This document shows, in pieces, positions 26,028 through 35,327 of a stretch of DNA of 64,000 nucleotides (position 1 is its first letter; every line of letters begins with the position of its first letter). Below the pieces are notes generated by a model, which saw only the letters and a list, made by a program, of their open reading frames with translations, was not told the DNA's origin and did no database searches. The stretch covers positions 49,362 through 113,361 of the forward strand of contig NZ_JACRUK010000007.1 of NCBI RefSeq assembly GCF_014305155.1, written 5' to 3'. This stretch comes from Flavobacterium muglaense. GTDB lineage: Bacteria; Bacteroidota; Bacteroidia; Flavobacteriales; Flavobacteriaceae. The translations under genes and the position numbers were made by a program.

Positions 26028-28237
26028 TGAAATCCTATAAAGTACTGCCTTTCTCGCAATATGTATTAAGAACCCCAACTTTTCCAGTAAGCACATATCT
26101 AAATCTAGTAAACGATTATGCTGCACAAGCCCTATTGAAAGGATTTGAAAATCCTTTTTTTAGAGAGGCAATTCGCATAGCTTCCCCGGAACTATTAAAA
26201 GAATTAGATAGATGGAAATCTGATCCTTTAATTGTTTCACCAAAAAGAAAAGATAATTTAGCCCTTACATTACTAAAATATAATGCCAGAATATCCTCTC
26301 GCTGCACTCCTTTTGGATTATTTGCGGGTTGCACTGTGGGTAATTTTACGAATGAAACAAACATTATACTCGAATCTCCTGAAAAATTCAAGCGCTTTAC
26401 GCAATTTGACATGCAATTTTGGGTGGCATTATTACAAGAGTTGGCAACGAGAAAAGAAATTAAACAATCTCTAAAATTTTATCCAAATAACTCTATTTAT
26501 GTAGTAGGCGATTTTTATCGTTATGTCGAATACAAATACGTAAAAACAAAAAGGGAACACAGCATTTCGGCATTGCAAAAATCGATACAATTAGACCTTT
26601 TATTAACCCAGGCAAAATCAGGACTGACTATTAATCAAATGGTTTCAATGATTATCGATGATGAATCAGAAACAAAAGAAGCTCTTGAATACATCAATCA
26701 ATTAATCGATTTTCAATTTCTTGTAAGTGAGCTTGATGCTACTGTAACCGGAAACGACGACTGGACCACCCTTTTTGTGATCCTCAATAAAATCCCAGCT
26801 TTAAAAGAGGATAGTAAACTTTTGCAAACTGTCAGAAATCGTCTTTTAAATTTAGATAAGAACCTAATACCGTCAGAAAAAAATTATAAGGATATTAAAA
26901 CCGCCATTCAACAAATGGGCTTAGAATATGATAAAAAATACCTGTTTCAAACGGATCTAGAATTAACTACTTCAAGAAATACTTTGAACACAACAGTCTC
27001 CTACAAAGTCTTGAAAGCCTTGCGATTTTTGAATGGGATACAGCGAAAAACAAAATCTCAAAATCATACTCAATTTACAAAAGCATTTATCCAACGATAT
27101 GAATCGCGTGAAATGCCATTAGCAACTGTTTTAGACACAGAAATAGGCATTGGGTATATTCAAAATTCAGATATGAATGATACTTATGACCTATTAGAGA
27201 AATTTACTTTTAAAAGTAAGACACCTAATGAAGATAGTCAAATCTGGACAGCAAACGATTTTGTACTACAGAAAAAACTGCAAGAATGTTTTTCGAAAAA
27301 CGAAAAAGTAATTTCACTTTCTGAAGTAGATTTTCCTGAATTTGAAGCGAATTGGGATAATACCCCAGCCACATTTTCGGTTATGATTGAAGTTGCCACT
27401 AATCAAGAAAAAGAACTTATAGCAATTGAATCTTCGGACAATGTGAGTGCAGCCAAATTGTTAGGACGTTTTTGTAATGGAAATACGACCATCCATAATT
27501 TGACAAAAGAAATTGTCGAAAAAGAAAAGAAATGTTATCCTGACAAAATTCTTGCAGAAATAGTTCATATTCCAGAATCCAGAACTGGAAACATATTGAG
27601 AAGACCCGTTTTGCGTGATTATGAAATTGCCTATCTTTCTAATTCTGGTGTAACTAGGGATTATGCTTTGGATATAAATGATTTAATGGTGTCAATCAAA
27701 AACAACCGAATAATTCTAAGATCCAAAAAACATGATAAAGAAGTTATCCCTTGTTTATCAAATGCTCATAATTATTCCAGTCAATCCTTGCCTATTTACC
27801 ATTTTTTATGCGATTTACAGTTACAAGACGTAAAGCCCATTTATAGTTTCAGTTGGGGAATACTAGAGTCACATTATGATTTTTTTCCAAGAGTAAACTA
27901 TAAAGATGTCATCCTTTCGAAAGCTAAATGGATTGTGAGTAAAAAAGAAATAGTAAGCTTTTTAAAAACAGACGAAAGCCAATTATTTAAAGTATTTAAA
28001 CGCTGGAGATTAGAGAGAAACATTCCTAGATTTGCAAATTGGGTTCATTTTGACAATACCCTTTTGCTTGATTTTGAAAAAGAAATTTGTGTACGGTTGC
28101 TTTTGAAATCTGTCAGTAAATATTCCAAAATCACTTTAGAAGAATTTCTTTTTGCAGAAGGTTCTATTGTAAAAAATAAAGATGGAGACTTTTTTTCAAA
28201 TCAGTTTATTTTATCCTTTTATAAAGAAGAATTATAA
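26027..28237 (+). CDS. Lantibiotic dehydratase LanB-type, N-terminal (glutamylation) protein
   Basis: This is a 736-residue protein of the Lant_dehydr_N family: near the N-terminus LVNDYAAQALLKGFENPFFR, then YNARISSRCTPFGLFAGCTV, the hallmark SxRxTPFGLFAG block, and later RDYALDINDLMV and SWGILESHYDFFPRVNY. In lanthipeptide pathways this part transfers glutamate from glutamyl-tRNA to Ser or Thr. The elimination domain is missing and is encoded by the next gene, so the enzyme is split. Start and stop are tightly coupled to both neighbours. Confidence 0.9.
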   Translation: MKSYKVLPFSQYVLRTPTFPVSTYLNLVNDYAAQALLKGFENPFFREAIRIASPELLKELDRWKSDPLIVSPKRKDNLALTLLKYNARISSRCTPFGLFAGCTVGNFTNETNIILESPEKFKRFTQFDMQFWVALLQELATRKEIKQSLKFYPNNSIYVVGDFYRYVEYKYVKTKREHSISALQKSIQLDLLLTQAKSGLTINQMVSMIIDDESETKEALEYINQLIDFQFLVSELDATVTGNDDWTTLFVILNKIPALKEDSKLLQTVRNRLLNLDKNLIPSEKNYKDIKTAIQQMGLEYDKKYLFQTDLELTTSRNTLNTTVSYKVLKALRFLNGIQRKTKSQNHTQFTKAFIQRYESREMPLATVLDTEIGIGYIQNSDMNDTYDLLEKFTFKSKTPNEDSQIWTANDFVLQKKLQECFSKNEKVISLSEVDFPEFEANWDNTPATFSVMIEVATNQEKELIAIESSDNVSAAKLLGRFCNGNTTIHNLTKEIVEKEKKCYPDKILAEIVHIPESRTGNILRRPVLRDYEIAYLSNSGVTRDYALDINDLMVSIKNNRIILRSKKHDKEVIPCLSNAHNYSSQSLPIYHFLCDLQLQDVKPIYSFSWGILESHYDFFPRVNYKDVILSKAKWIVSKKEIVSFLKTDESQLFKVFKRWRLERNIPRFANWVHFDNTLLLDFEKEICVRLLLKSVSKYSKITLEEFLFAEGSIVKNKDGDFFSNQFILSFYKEEL

Positions 28238-28241
28238 AAAC

Positions 28242-29096
28242 ATGAAAAGAGATTTTTGCATAGGAAGTGAATGGTTGTACTACAAAATATATACTGGTGT
28301 TACAACAGCAGATCATATTTTACTTGAAAAACTATTTCCTATAATTTTAGAATTAAACGAAAAAAAACTAATCCTAAAATGGTTCTTCATACGATATAAA
28401 GATACAGATAGTCATTTGCGAATACGTTTCCTACTCTCAAAGCCGAATAGTTTAACAGAAGTAATCGCTAAAATTTATCCAATTCTTAATGAACTTCTTG
28501 AAGAAAATAGTGTTTGGAAAATTCAAACAGATACCTATCAAAGAGAAATAGAAAGGTATGGCGCAAAAACCATTGAAGATTCCGAAACGCTGTTTTGGCA
28601 TGATAGCGAAATGATTTTACAATATTTACTTTTGAAATCGACTTTTGAAAAAGATGAAACACAACTTCTTTTTAGTTTTCTCGCGATTGACCAGTTTTTA
28701 AATTGCTTTTCGATAAGTAATAGTGACAAATTGCTTTTGATGGATGAATTACAATCGTCTTTCAAAAAGGAATTTAATGCAGATAAGGTTTTGAAAAAGG
28801 AAATGGACAAACAGTATAGAGAGTTATTCCCGGAAATGGAAATACTTCTGTCCGAAGGTGCAACAGCTAATTATAATGAATTTTGTATACTGATTCAGGA
28901 AAAGAGTAATCAAATATCCGCAACAATTCTTTTGATCAATGACAAACTACATATTTCATTGCTTAGTTTTTTAATGAGTCATATTCACATGATGGTGAAT
29001 AGACAATATAGTTCAAAACAAAGAATGTATGAATTATTGATTTATGATCACTTATTTCGGTTTTACAAGATGAAAGAATATAAACGACTCTCATAA
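28242..29096 (+). CDS. Thiopeptide-type bacteriocin biosynthesis protein (LanB C-terminal, elimination domain)
   Basis: This is a 284-residue SpaB_C-type protein. Signatures are SEWLYYKIYTGVTTADHIL, LKWFFIRYKDTDSHLRIRF and TDTYQREIERYG. This domain removes the glutamyl group to leave dehydrobutyrine or dehydroalanine. The ATG at 28242, four bases after the previous stop, is preferred over the upstream in-frame ATG at 28182 because the homologous block starts at KRDFCIGSEW. No cyclase (LanC), methyltransferase or exporter gene follows; the operon ends here and a tonB-type gene starts 227 bases on. Confidence 0.88.
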   Translation: MKRDFCIGSEWLYYKIYTGVTTADHILLEKLFPIILELNEKKLILKWFFIRYKDTDSHLRIRFLLSKPNSLTEVIAKIYPILNELLEENSVWKIQTDTYQREIERYGAKTIEDSETLFWHDSEMILQYLLLKSTFEKDETQLLFSFLAIDQFLNCFSISNSDKLLLMDELQSSFKKEFNADKVLKKEMDKQYRELFPEMEILLSEGATANYNEFCILIQEKSNQISATILLINDKLHISLLSFLMSHIHMMVNRQYSSKQRMYELLIYDHLFRFYKMKEYKRLS

Positions 29097-29322
29097 TTTC
29101 AAAATTATTTAAAACTATTGGCCTAAATCATCAGAAACAGAAGATAACAAAACCCTAAACTTCTTGTTAACAAACACTACTTTTCTATACAATTTAAAAA
29201 AACTTTTAATTATTTGATAAATAATTAACAAAACACACAATAAAATTCTTACTGTTTTCGTTGTTATACTAAACACCATCGCTTATGATTTAACTGCTAC
29301 TTAACCATTAAATCCATAAATT

Positions 29323-30150
29323 ATGTCTAAACAAAACCTTTACGAAGGGAACTGGATCAATCTAGTTTTCGAAAACAGAAACAAAGAATATGGTGCGTAT
29401 CAATTGCGTAAGGAAAACAGCAAAACTTCGTTGTATGCACTTTTTATGGGACTGCTATTATGCGCTTCTTTAATGAGTATTCCGCGTGTATTAAGCTTTT
29501 TTAATCTGATGGAAACCGAAGCAGCAGCAACCATACTGGAACCAATTGATGAAATTATCCAAGTGACCACTTTAACGCAACCGATAAAAAAACCAGAACA
29601 AAAAGTGATGCCGCAAATCGTTGCTCAAAAACCACTAGCAACCATTGATAAAAAGCAACTGTCTAACCCTATAATTGTGAAAGCTCCACTTGCTACGCCA
29701 GATCTAGCGACAACTATTGAAAGCAGCACGATGCACAAAGGAAGCCCAGAAGGAACAGCAACAACGGGCACTGGAACAAGCACAGAACCTGTAGTAGCCG
29801 TTGCAAGCACCACTCCAGTTGATTACGGCGACACCGTAGTAACTAGTGCCATTCTAGATAAATTACCCGAATTTCCAGGCGGTATCAATAAATTCTACAC
29901 CTATATAGGTAAAAATTTTGAAACCCCTGAAGTAGATGCAGAACGTAGCATTCGTATTTTTGTTTCTTTTGTAGTCGAAAAAGATGGAAGTATGTCTAGT
30001 ATTCAGGTAAAAAACGACCCTGGTTATGGACTAGGCAAGGAAGCTGTACGTGTTTTACAATCGATGAAAACCAAATGGTCTCCTGGAATGATGGGTACCA
30101 AGCCGGTTAGAACTTCGTACAACCTACCCATTACGGTACAAATGCATTAA
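29323..30150 (+). CDS. tonB: Energy transducer TonB
   Basis: This is a 275-residue protein. The cytoplasmic start LYEGNWINLVFENRNKEYGA followed by YQLRK is typical of Bacteroidota TonB. One transmembrane helix lies near residues 37-55 (LYALFMGLLLCASLMS), then a proline/threonine-rich periplasmic linker, then the TonB C-terminal domain from about residue 185 (LPEFPGGINKFYTYIGKNFE, with VEKDGSMSSIQV and MKTKWSPGM). It transmits proton-motive force to outer-membrane receptors such as those at 47317 and 54897. ExbB and ExbD are not nearby. Confidence 0.92.
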   Translation: MSKQNLYEGNWINLVFENRNKEYGAYQLRKENSKTSLYALFMGLLLCASLMSIPRVLSFFNLMETEAAATILEPIDEIIQVTTLTQPIKKPEQKVMPQIVAQKPLATIDKKQLSNPIIVKAPLATPDLATTIESSTMHKGSPEGTATTGTGTSTEPVVAVASTTPVDYGDTVVTSAILDKLPEFPGGINKFYTYIGKNFETPEVDAERSIRIFVSFVVEKDGSMSSIQVKNDPGYGLGKEAVRVLQSMKTKWSPGMMGTKPVRTSYNLPITVQMH

Positions 30151-30159
30151 AACATAAAC

Positions 30160-30188
30160 AAAAGCAGAACTTAACGGTTCTGCTTTTT
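30160..30188 (+). terminator. Rho-independent terminator after tonB
   Basis: An 11-base perfect stem AAAAGCAGAAC/GTTCTGCTTTT with a 6-base loop ends in a T-run, ten bases after the tonB stop. Confidence 0.9.
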
Positions 30189-30347
30189 ATTTAAAACCTA
30201 AAACAACAACAACAACCCTAATTACTTTTGGCTTTTGTAATCCGTTTCAGCTTAGATTAAACAAAACCTAACAAAAGCCTCAAAAATTAACAAAAAAGAA
30301 TCACCAAGCTTCACCCGCTAAACAACCTATTTTAAAAGTGTATTGCT

Positions 30348-30355
30348 TATCTTTG
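30348..30355 (+). promoter_or_regulatory. Putative -7 box of lipA
   Basis: TATCTTTG matches TAnnTTTG. It lies 20 bases before the ATG at 30375, which argues against the upstream in-frame TTG at 30360 as start. No -33 TTG is at the expected spacing. Confidence 0.5.
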
Positions 30356-30374
30356 TGTTTTGAAAATTGATTTT

Positions 30375-31244
30375 ATGGAAACTGTTTTAGAAAATACTTT
30401 ACCGGTTGGAAAGCCAAAATGGCTAAAGGTAAAACTCCCGATAGGACAAAAATATACAGAGCTTCGAGGCTTAGTAGATAAATATAGCTTAAACACCATT
30501 TGCACTTCTGGAAGCTGCCCAAATATGGGAGAATGCTGGGGCGAAGGAACGGCTACTTTTATGATTTTAGGAAACACATGCACGCGATCTTGCGGTTTTT
30601 GTGGTGTAAAAACTGGCCGACCAGAAACGGTGGACTGGGACGAACCCGAAAAAGTAGCACGTTCTATAAAAATCATGAACATCAAACATGCTGTAATTAC
30701 AAGTGTTGATAGAGATGATTTGAAAGATGGCGGATCAATCATTTGGATAGAAACCGTAAAGGCTATTCGAAGAATGAACCCTACCACTACGCTAGAAACA
30801 TTGATTCCGGACTTTCAAGGAATCGAAAGAAACATTGACCGTATTGTAGAAGCTAATCCTGAAGTAGTATCGCACAATGTAGAAACCGTACGCCGATTAA
30901 CACGTGAAGTACGCATACAAGCCAAATACGACCGAAGCTTAGAAGTATTAAGATACTTAAAAGAAAAGGGGATTAATAGAACCAAATCAGGTATTATGCT
31001 AGGTCTTGGCGAACTTGAAGAAGAAGTTTTTCAAACGATGAGAGATTTACGCGCTGCCAATGTTGATGTTGTAACTATAGGTCAATACCTACAACCAAGT
31101 AAAAAGCATTTACCGGTAAAAGAATTTATAACACCGGAACAATTTGCTATTTATGAAAAATTTGGTTTAGAACTAGGTTTCAGACATGTAGAAAGCGGAC
31201 CTCTTGTACGTTCATCATACAAAGCACAAAAACACATATTATAG
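30375..31244 (+). CDS. lipA: Lipoyl synthase
   Basis: LipA is a radical-SAM enzyme that inserts two sulfurs into octanoyl-carrier domains. The auxiliary cluster motif is [14 protein letters not shown] and the radical-SAM cluster is [33 protein letters not shown] and [12 protein letters not shown] are typical. With the ATG at 30375 the length is 289 residues, normal for the family; the more upstream TTG would add only five residues. Confidence 0.96.
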   Translation: METVLENTLPVGKPKWLKVKLPIGQKYTELRGLVDKYSLNTICTSGSCPNMGECWGEGTATFMILGNTCTRSCGFCGVKTGRPETVDWDEPEKVARSIKIMNIKHAVITSVDRDDLKDGGSIIWIETVKAIRRMNPTTTLETLIPDFQGIERNIDRIVEANPEVVSHNVETVRRLTREVRIQAKYDRSLEVLRYLKEKGINRTKSGIMLGLGELEEEVFQTMRDLRAANVDVVTIGQYLQPSKKHLPVKEFITPEQFAIYEKFGLELGFRHVESGPLVRSSYKAQKHIL

Positions 31245-31321
31245 TCAAAAGTCGTAAAGTCTAAAAGTCGGAAGACGTGAATATTTTGCTTTACGACTTT
31301 TCATACTTTAGACTTTACGAC
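31243..31321. repeat. Intergenic inverted repeat between lipA and gap
   Basis: The segment starting AGTCAAAAGTCGTAAAGTCT is mirrored by CGACTTTTCATACTTTAGAC and TTTACGAC near 31294-31321. It can fold with GTCGTAAAGTCTAA pairing to TTAGACTTTACGAC. Without a clear T-run it is more like the hairpin at 3461-3508 than a terminator. Confidence 0.65.
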
Positions 31322-31324
31322 ATT

Positions 31325-32323
31325 ATGATAAGAGTTGCCATAAATGGTTTTGGAAGAATTGGTCGAAATTTATTTCGTTTACTTTTAAACCACCCGTCCA
31401 TTGAAGTAGTTGCAATTAATGACATTGCCGACACAAAAACAATGGCTCATCTATTAAAATACGACAGTATTCACGGTGTTTTACCTCAAAAAATCACATC
31501 AGACGAAGAAGGAATTTGGGTTAACGACAGTCATTTTCTTTTTTTTCATGAGAAAAACATTTCAAACCTTGACTGGAACAGCTTAACCATTGATTACGTC
31601 ATTGAATGTACAGGTAAATACAAAACTCACGAAGATTTAAACAAACACATTATCGCTGGCGCAAAAAAAGTTATTTTGTCTGCTCCATCCGAAGTAGATA
31701 CGATCAAGACGGTAGTTCTAGGTGTTAATGAACACATCCTTGACGGAACCGAAACTATCATCTCAAATGCAAGCTGCACCACTAATAACGCAGCACCGAT
31801 GATAAAAATCATAGATGAACTTTGTGGTATCGAACAAGCGTATATAACCACAATCCACTCCTATACAACAGACCAGAGTTTACACGACCAACCGCACAAA
31901 GATTTACGTCGTGCGCGAGGTGCTAGTCAATCTATTGTACCAACAACAACTGGTGCAGCTAAGGCATTAACAAAAATTTTCCCTATCTTAGAGGGAAAAA
32001 TAGGTGGATGTGGTATCCGAGTTCCTGTTCCAGACGGCTCTCTAACTGACATTACCTTCAATGTAAAGCGTGCAGTATCCATCGAAGAAATAAACAAAAC
32101 CTTTGAACAAGCCGCACAAAAAGACTACAAAGGCATTCTAGATTACACAGAAGACCCTATAGTTTCAGTTGACATAATTGGCAATACTCACTCTTGTTTA
32201 TTTGACGCCCAACTAACATCAGTAATTGATAAAATGGTAAAAGTAGTGGGCTGGTATGACAATGAGATTGGTTATTCGTCCCGTTTGATTGACTTAATAT
32301 TGTTTACAAAAAACAATTCATAA
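31325..32323 (+). CDS. gap: Glyceraldehyde-3-phosphate dehydrogenase (type I)
   Basis: The enzyme converts glyceraldehyde-3-phosphate to 1,3-bisphosphoglycerate with NAD. The NAD motif IRVAINGFGRIGRNLFR starts the protein, and the catalytic cysteine is in NASCTTNNAAP. Further blocks are YTTDQSLHDQPHKDLRRARG, SIVPTTTGAAKA and WYDNEIGYSSRL. The ATG at 31325 is preferred over 31277 because the family begins with IRVAINGFGR and the earlier start lies in the inverted repeat. The length is 332 residues, normal. Flavobacteria often carry a second copy, so this may be a paralogue. Confidence 0.94.
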   Translation: MIRVAINGFGRIGRNLFRLLLNHPSIEVVAINDIADTKTMAHLLKYDSIHGVLPQKITSDEEGIWVNDSHFLFFHEKNISNLDWNSLTIDYVIECTGKYKTHEDLNKHIIAGAKKVILSAPSEVDTIKTVVLGVNEHILDGTETIISNASCTTNNAAPMIKIIDELCGIEQAYITTIHSYTTDQSLHDQPHKDLRRARGASQSIVPTTTGAAKALTKIFPILEGKIGGCGIRVPVPDGSLTDITFNVKRAVSIEEINKTFEQAAQKDYKGILDYTEDPIVSVDIIGNTHSCLFDAQLTSVIDKMVKVVGWYDNEIGYSSRLIDLILFTKNNS

Positions 32324-32334
32324 AGAGATTCCAA

Positions 32335-34518
32335 ATGAAGTATATTATCGTTTTTATCGCTTTGATTAGTTTAAATCTTTACTCGCAAACCACGAGCAAT
32401 AAGGACAGTATTAGTTATTTTTCTACACAGACTACTGAAAACATAAAAGCAAACAAGTACAAAAACGCTCTTCTTTATACTCAAAAAGCAATCGACTACA
32501 GTGAAGCCAATCGCAACATCAGCGCACAAGCCGATCAAACGTACATCCTTGGAAAAATTTATTTTGATTTACAAAAATACGATGATGCTATTGATTCCTT
32601 TACCGAAAGCATTTCCTTATTCGAACAAACAAAAAAAAAAAAAACAACTACAAACCTAGCCACAGCTTATTATTATCAAGGTCTTGCACTGATCGTAAAA
32701 TCAAATTTTAGCACTGCCGAAATAGCTCTTCACAAAGCAAAGTATTTTTTCAATCAATTAAAAAACACCGACTACGACGAACTTCTCGATCTTCAAGAAG
32801 GAATAATCTATCGCAATAACGGTAACTTTGAAATGGCAACTTCCCTTTTCAATAACATCGTAGCAAAGCCTATAACTACTACTTCAGCAAACAGCATAGC
32901 CGAAGCCTTTTATCAAATAGGTCTGATCGAAAAAGAGAACAATCGCAATAACCTGGCGATTAGTTATTTTAACAGAGCACTAACCATCAATGAGAACCAA
33001 GAAAATTTAGAGCAAAAAGCCAAGATCCTGTTAGCATTAAGCAATGTTTACAATACTATTTTAGACAAAAGCAATGCCTATTCGTATTTAAAAATGCATT
33101 TAAATCTCAAAGAAAATCTATCTTTAGTTAATAATGAAAAGCTAGGTATTGATGATTACGAAAACTTCAAAGAGACACAACGATTAAATAAGCTCGAAAA
33201 AGTACAAAAACAAAATATTGAAAACGAACGCACCAATAAGTTCTCTAAACTCATCAACTTACTATCTGTTTCTTTAATTTCTATTTTATCATTATTGAGT
33301 TTTTCACTTTATAAAACCAATAAAATAAAGAAAAAATCCAATCAATTACTTCAAGAAAAAAACAGTGAGCTAATTGTTGAAAAAGAAAAAACAGAAAAAG
33401 CTTCTCAAGCAAGATCTGACTTTTTATCTACAGTAAGCCACGAACTTAGAACACCACTTAACGCAATTAACGGTATCACCCATTTACTACTAGAAGAAGA
33501 CCCAAAAAAATCACAACTACATTACCTCTCTTCTTTAAAATTTTCCAGCAATTATCTCGCTACGTTTATCAATGAAATTCTAGAAGTAAATAGAATCGAT
33601 TCTAATAAAGTAGAAATAGAATACATCAACTTCAACATTAAAAATTTACTTGAAGATATCAAAAATTCTTTGCAAGAACAAGCAATAAAAAACAATAACA
33701 ATTTCTCCCTTACAATTGACCCGAAAATACCTGATAATTTAATTGGTGACCCTACTAAATTGTCTCAAATATTCATGAACCTTATCAATAACGCGCTGAA
33801 GTTTACAAAGGACGGAAAGGTCAACGTAACAGCTAAGCTTATCACTGGAGATACTAAAACCGCTAAAATATGGTTTGACATAACAGATACCGGCATTGGA
33901 ATACCCGACGACAAACAAGAAATTGTTTTTGAAAGTTTCTCACAAGGATCCGTTGCTATTAATCGTAAATACGGCGGGACTGGACTCGGACTTACAATTG
34001 TCAAAAAATTGATCGAAATATTAGGTGGGACTATAGCGCTAAAAAGTAAACTAGGTAAAGGATCTACATTTACTTTTGGCTTAGATTTTATCGTGGACAG
34101 CAATCCCGTTCAAATTACCGAAAAACCTGCAATAACGGAACTTGACACTTTAAAAAATAAGAAAATATTAATTATTGAAGACAACAAAATCAACCAAATG
34201 ATTACCAAAAGAATGGTTGAAAATAGAGGAGCTATCACCGAGATCATTGACAATGGAGAAGATGCCATTGAACTGATCAAAAACAACGACTATGAATTAG
34301 TACTCATGGATGTTCATTTACCAGGAATCAATGGTACTATTGCTACTCAGAAAGTTAGAAAATTCAATACCAAACTACCAATAATAGCACTTACTGCAAT
34401 TTCATTGAATGAGAACAGAGAAATGCTATTATCTTTTGGTATGAATGATGTCATTATGAAGCCTTTTGTACCCGAAAAATTCTATCAGGTAATTGCACAA
34501 ACACTGGCTAAATTCTAG
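32335..34518 (+). CDS. Hybrid histidine kinase with TPR sensor and receiver domain
   Basis: This is a 727-residue protein with a signal peptide (IIVFIALISLNLYSQ), a TPR sensor region at about residues 25-290, a transmembrane helix near 302-322 (INLLSVSLISILSLLSFSLY), HisKA with phosphoacceptor histidine in LSTVSHELRTPLNAI, HATPase_c (NLINNALKFTKDGKVNVTA, DTGIGIPDDKQ, GGTGLGLTIVKKL) and a C-terminal receiver with IIEDNKINQM and phosphoacceptor aspartate in ELVLMDVHLPG. It lacks an output domain, so a partner regulator must exist. A run of 14 A lies inside the TPR part at 32631-32644. It begins 11 bases after gap. Confidence 0.93.
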   Translation: MKYIIVFIALISLNLYSQTTSNKDSISYFSTQTTENIKANKYKNALLYTQKAIDYSEANRNISAQADQTYILGKIYFDLQKYDDAIDSFTESISLFEQTKKKKTTTNLATAYYYQGLALIVKSNFSTAEIALHKAKYFFNQLKNTDYDELLDLQEGIIYRNNGNFEMATSLFNNIVAKPITTTSANSIAEAFYQIGLIEKENNRNNLAISYFNRALTINENQENLEQKAKILLALSNVYNTILDKSNAYSYLKMHLNLKENLSLVNNEKLGIDDYENFKETQRLNKLEKVQKQNIENERTNKFSKLINLLSVSLISILSLLSFSLYKTNKIKKKSNQLLQEKNSELIVEKEKTEKASQARSDFLSTVSHELRTPLNAINGITHLLLEEDPKKSQLHYLSSLKFSSNYLATFINEILEVNRIDSNKVEIEYINFNIKNLLEDIKNSLQEQAIKNNNNFSLTIDPKIPDNLIGDPTKLSQIFMNLINNALKFTKDGKVNVTAKLITGDTKTAKIWFDITDTGIGIPDDKQEIVFESFSQGSVAINRKYGGTGLGLTIVKKLIEILGGTIALKSKLGKGSTFTFGLDFIVDSNPVQITEKPAITELDTLKNKKILIIEDNKINQMITKRMVENRGAITEIIDNGEDAIELIKNNDYELVLMDVHLPGINGTIATQKVRKFNTKLPIIALTAISLNENREMLLSFGMNDVIMKPFVPEKFYQVIAQTLAKF

Positions 34519-35327
34519 TATTTTAAGATCAACTCTTTAATTAATTTTCGAACATTAGGCTCGGCGTTTTGCGCTGCTTCTAAAACTTCGTCATGCGAGA
34601 TTGAATCTATGTTAGCCTCATCTCCTATATCCGTAACTACAGATATTCCGAAGGTTTCTAAGTCCATGTGACGTGCCACAATTACTTCTGAAACGGTAGA
34701 CATCCCCACACAATCAGCACCTAAAATTTTAACCATTTTATACTCGGCCAAAGTTTCAAAGCTAGGCCCTTGAAGTCCTAAATAGATTCCGTCTTTAACT
34801 TCTACATTGAGTTCCTTTGCAAGTTCTTTTGCTTTAGCAATCATTTTTCTAGAATAAGGCTCGCTCATATTTACAAAACGAGGTCCAAAACGTTCATCGT
34901 TTGCCCCACGAAGCGGATGCTCAGGTGTAAAATTAATATGATCTTTGATGATGATAATTTCCCCAATTTTATAGGTTGGATTCACACCTCCAGATGCATT
35001 AGAAACAATCAGCTTCTTAACTCCTAAAAACTTTAAAACACGAATAGGAAACGTTACCTCTTTCATCGAATACCCTTCGTAATAATGAAAACGCCCTTGC
35101 ATAGCCACTACTTTCTTATCCCCAATGGTTCCAAAAACCAATGCTCCTTTATGACCTTGAACAGTAGATACTGGAAAATTAGGAATTTCATTGTATGGCA
35201 ATGTAAATTCGACTTTAATATCATCTGTAAAGCTACCCAAACCCGAACCTAAAATCACCCCATACTCTGGATTGAAGCTATTGATACCATTGATATAACT
35301 AACTGTTTCTTGTACTTTCTCCCACAT
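34515..35327 (-). CDS. Purine nucleoside phosphorylase, trimeric (PNP-I) type
   Basis: This enzyme cleaves purine nucleosides with phosphate in nucleoside salvage. Family blocks are GVILGSGLGSF, VQGHKGALVFG, MQGRFHYYEGY, VSNASGGVNP and the C-terminal VGMSTVSEVIVARHMDLETFG. The 270-residue length and the conserved FHYYEG place it with the trimeric enzymes rather than hexameric DeoD. The 3' end overlaps the convergent kinase gene by four bases and the 5' end overlaps lpxK by 29 bases, so it is co-transcribed with lpxK. Confidence 0.93.
   Translation of the reverse strand: MWEKVQETVSYINGINSFNPEYGVILGSGLGSFTDDIKVEFTLPYNEIPNFPVSTVQGHKGALVFGTIGDKKVVAMQGRFHYYEGYSMKEVTFPIRVLKFLGVKKLIVSNASGGVNPTYKIGEIIIIKDHINFTPEHPLRGANDERFGPRFVNMSEPYSRKMIAKAKELAKELNVEVKDGIYLGLQGPSFETLAEYKMVKILGADCVGMSTVSEVIVARHMDLETFGISVVTDIGDEANIDSISHDEVLEAAQNAEPNVRKLIKELILKY

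Noticed and set aside
30360..30374. TTG at 30360 as the lipA start
   Set aside because: It lies only five bases after a TATCTTTG box and adds five unconserved residues; the ATG at 30375 is preferred.
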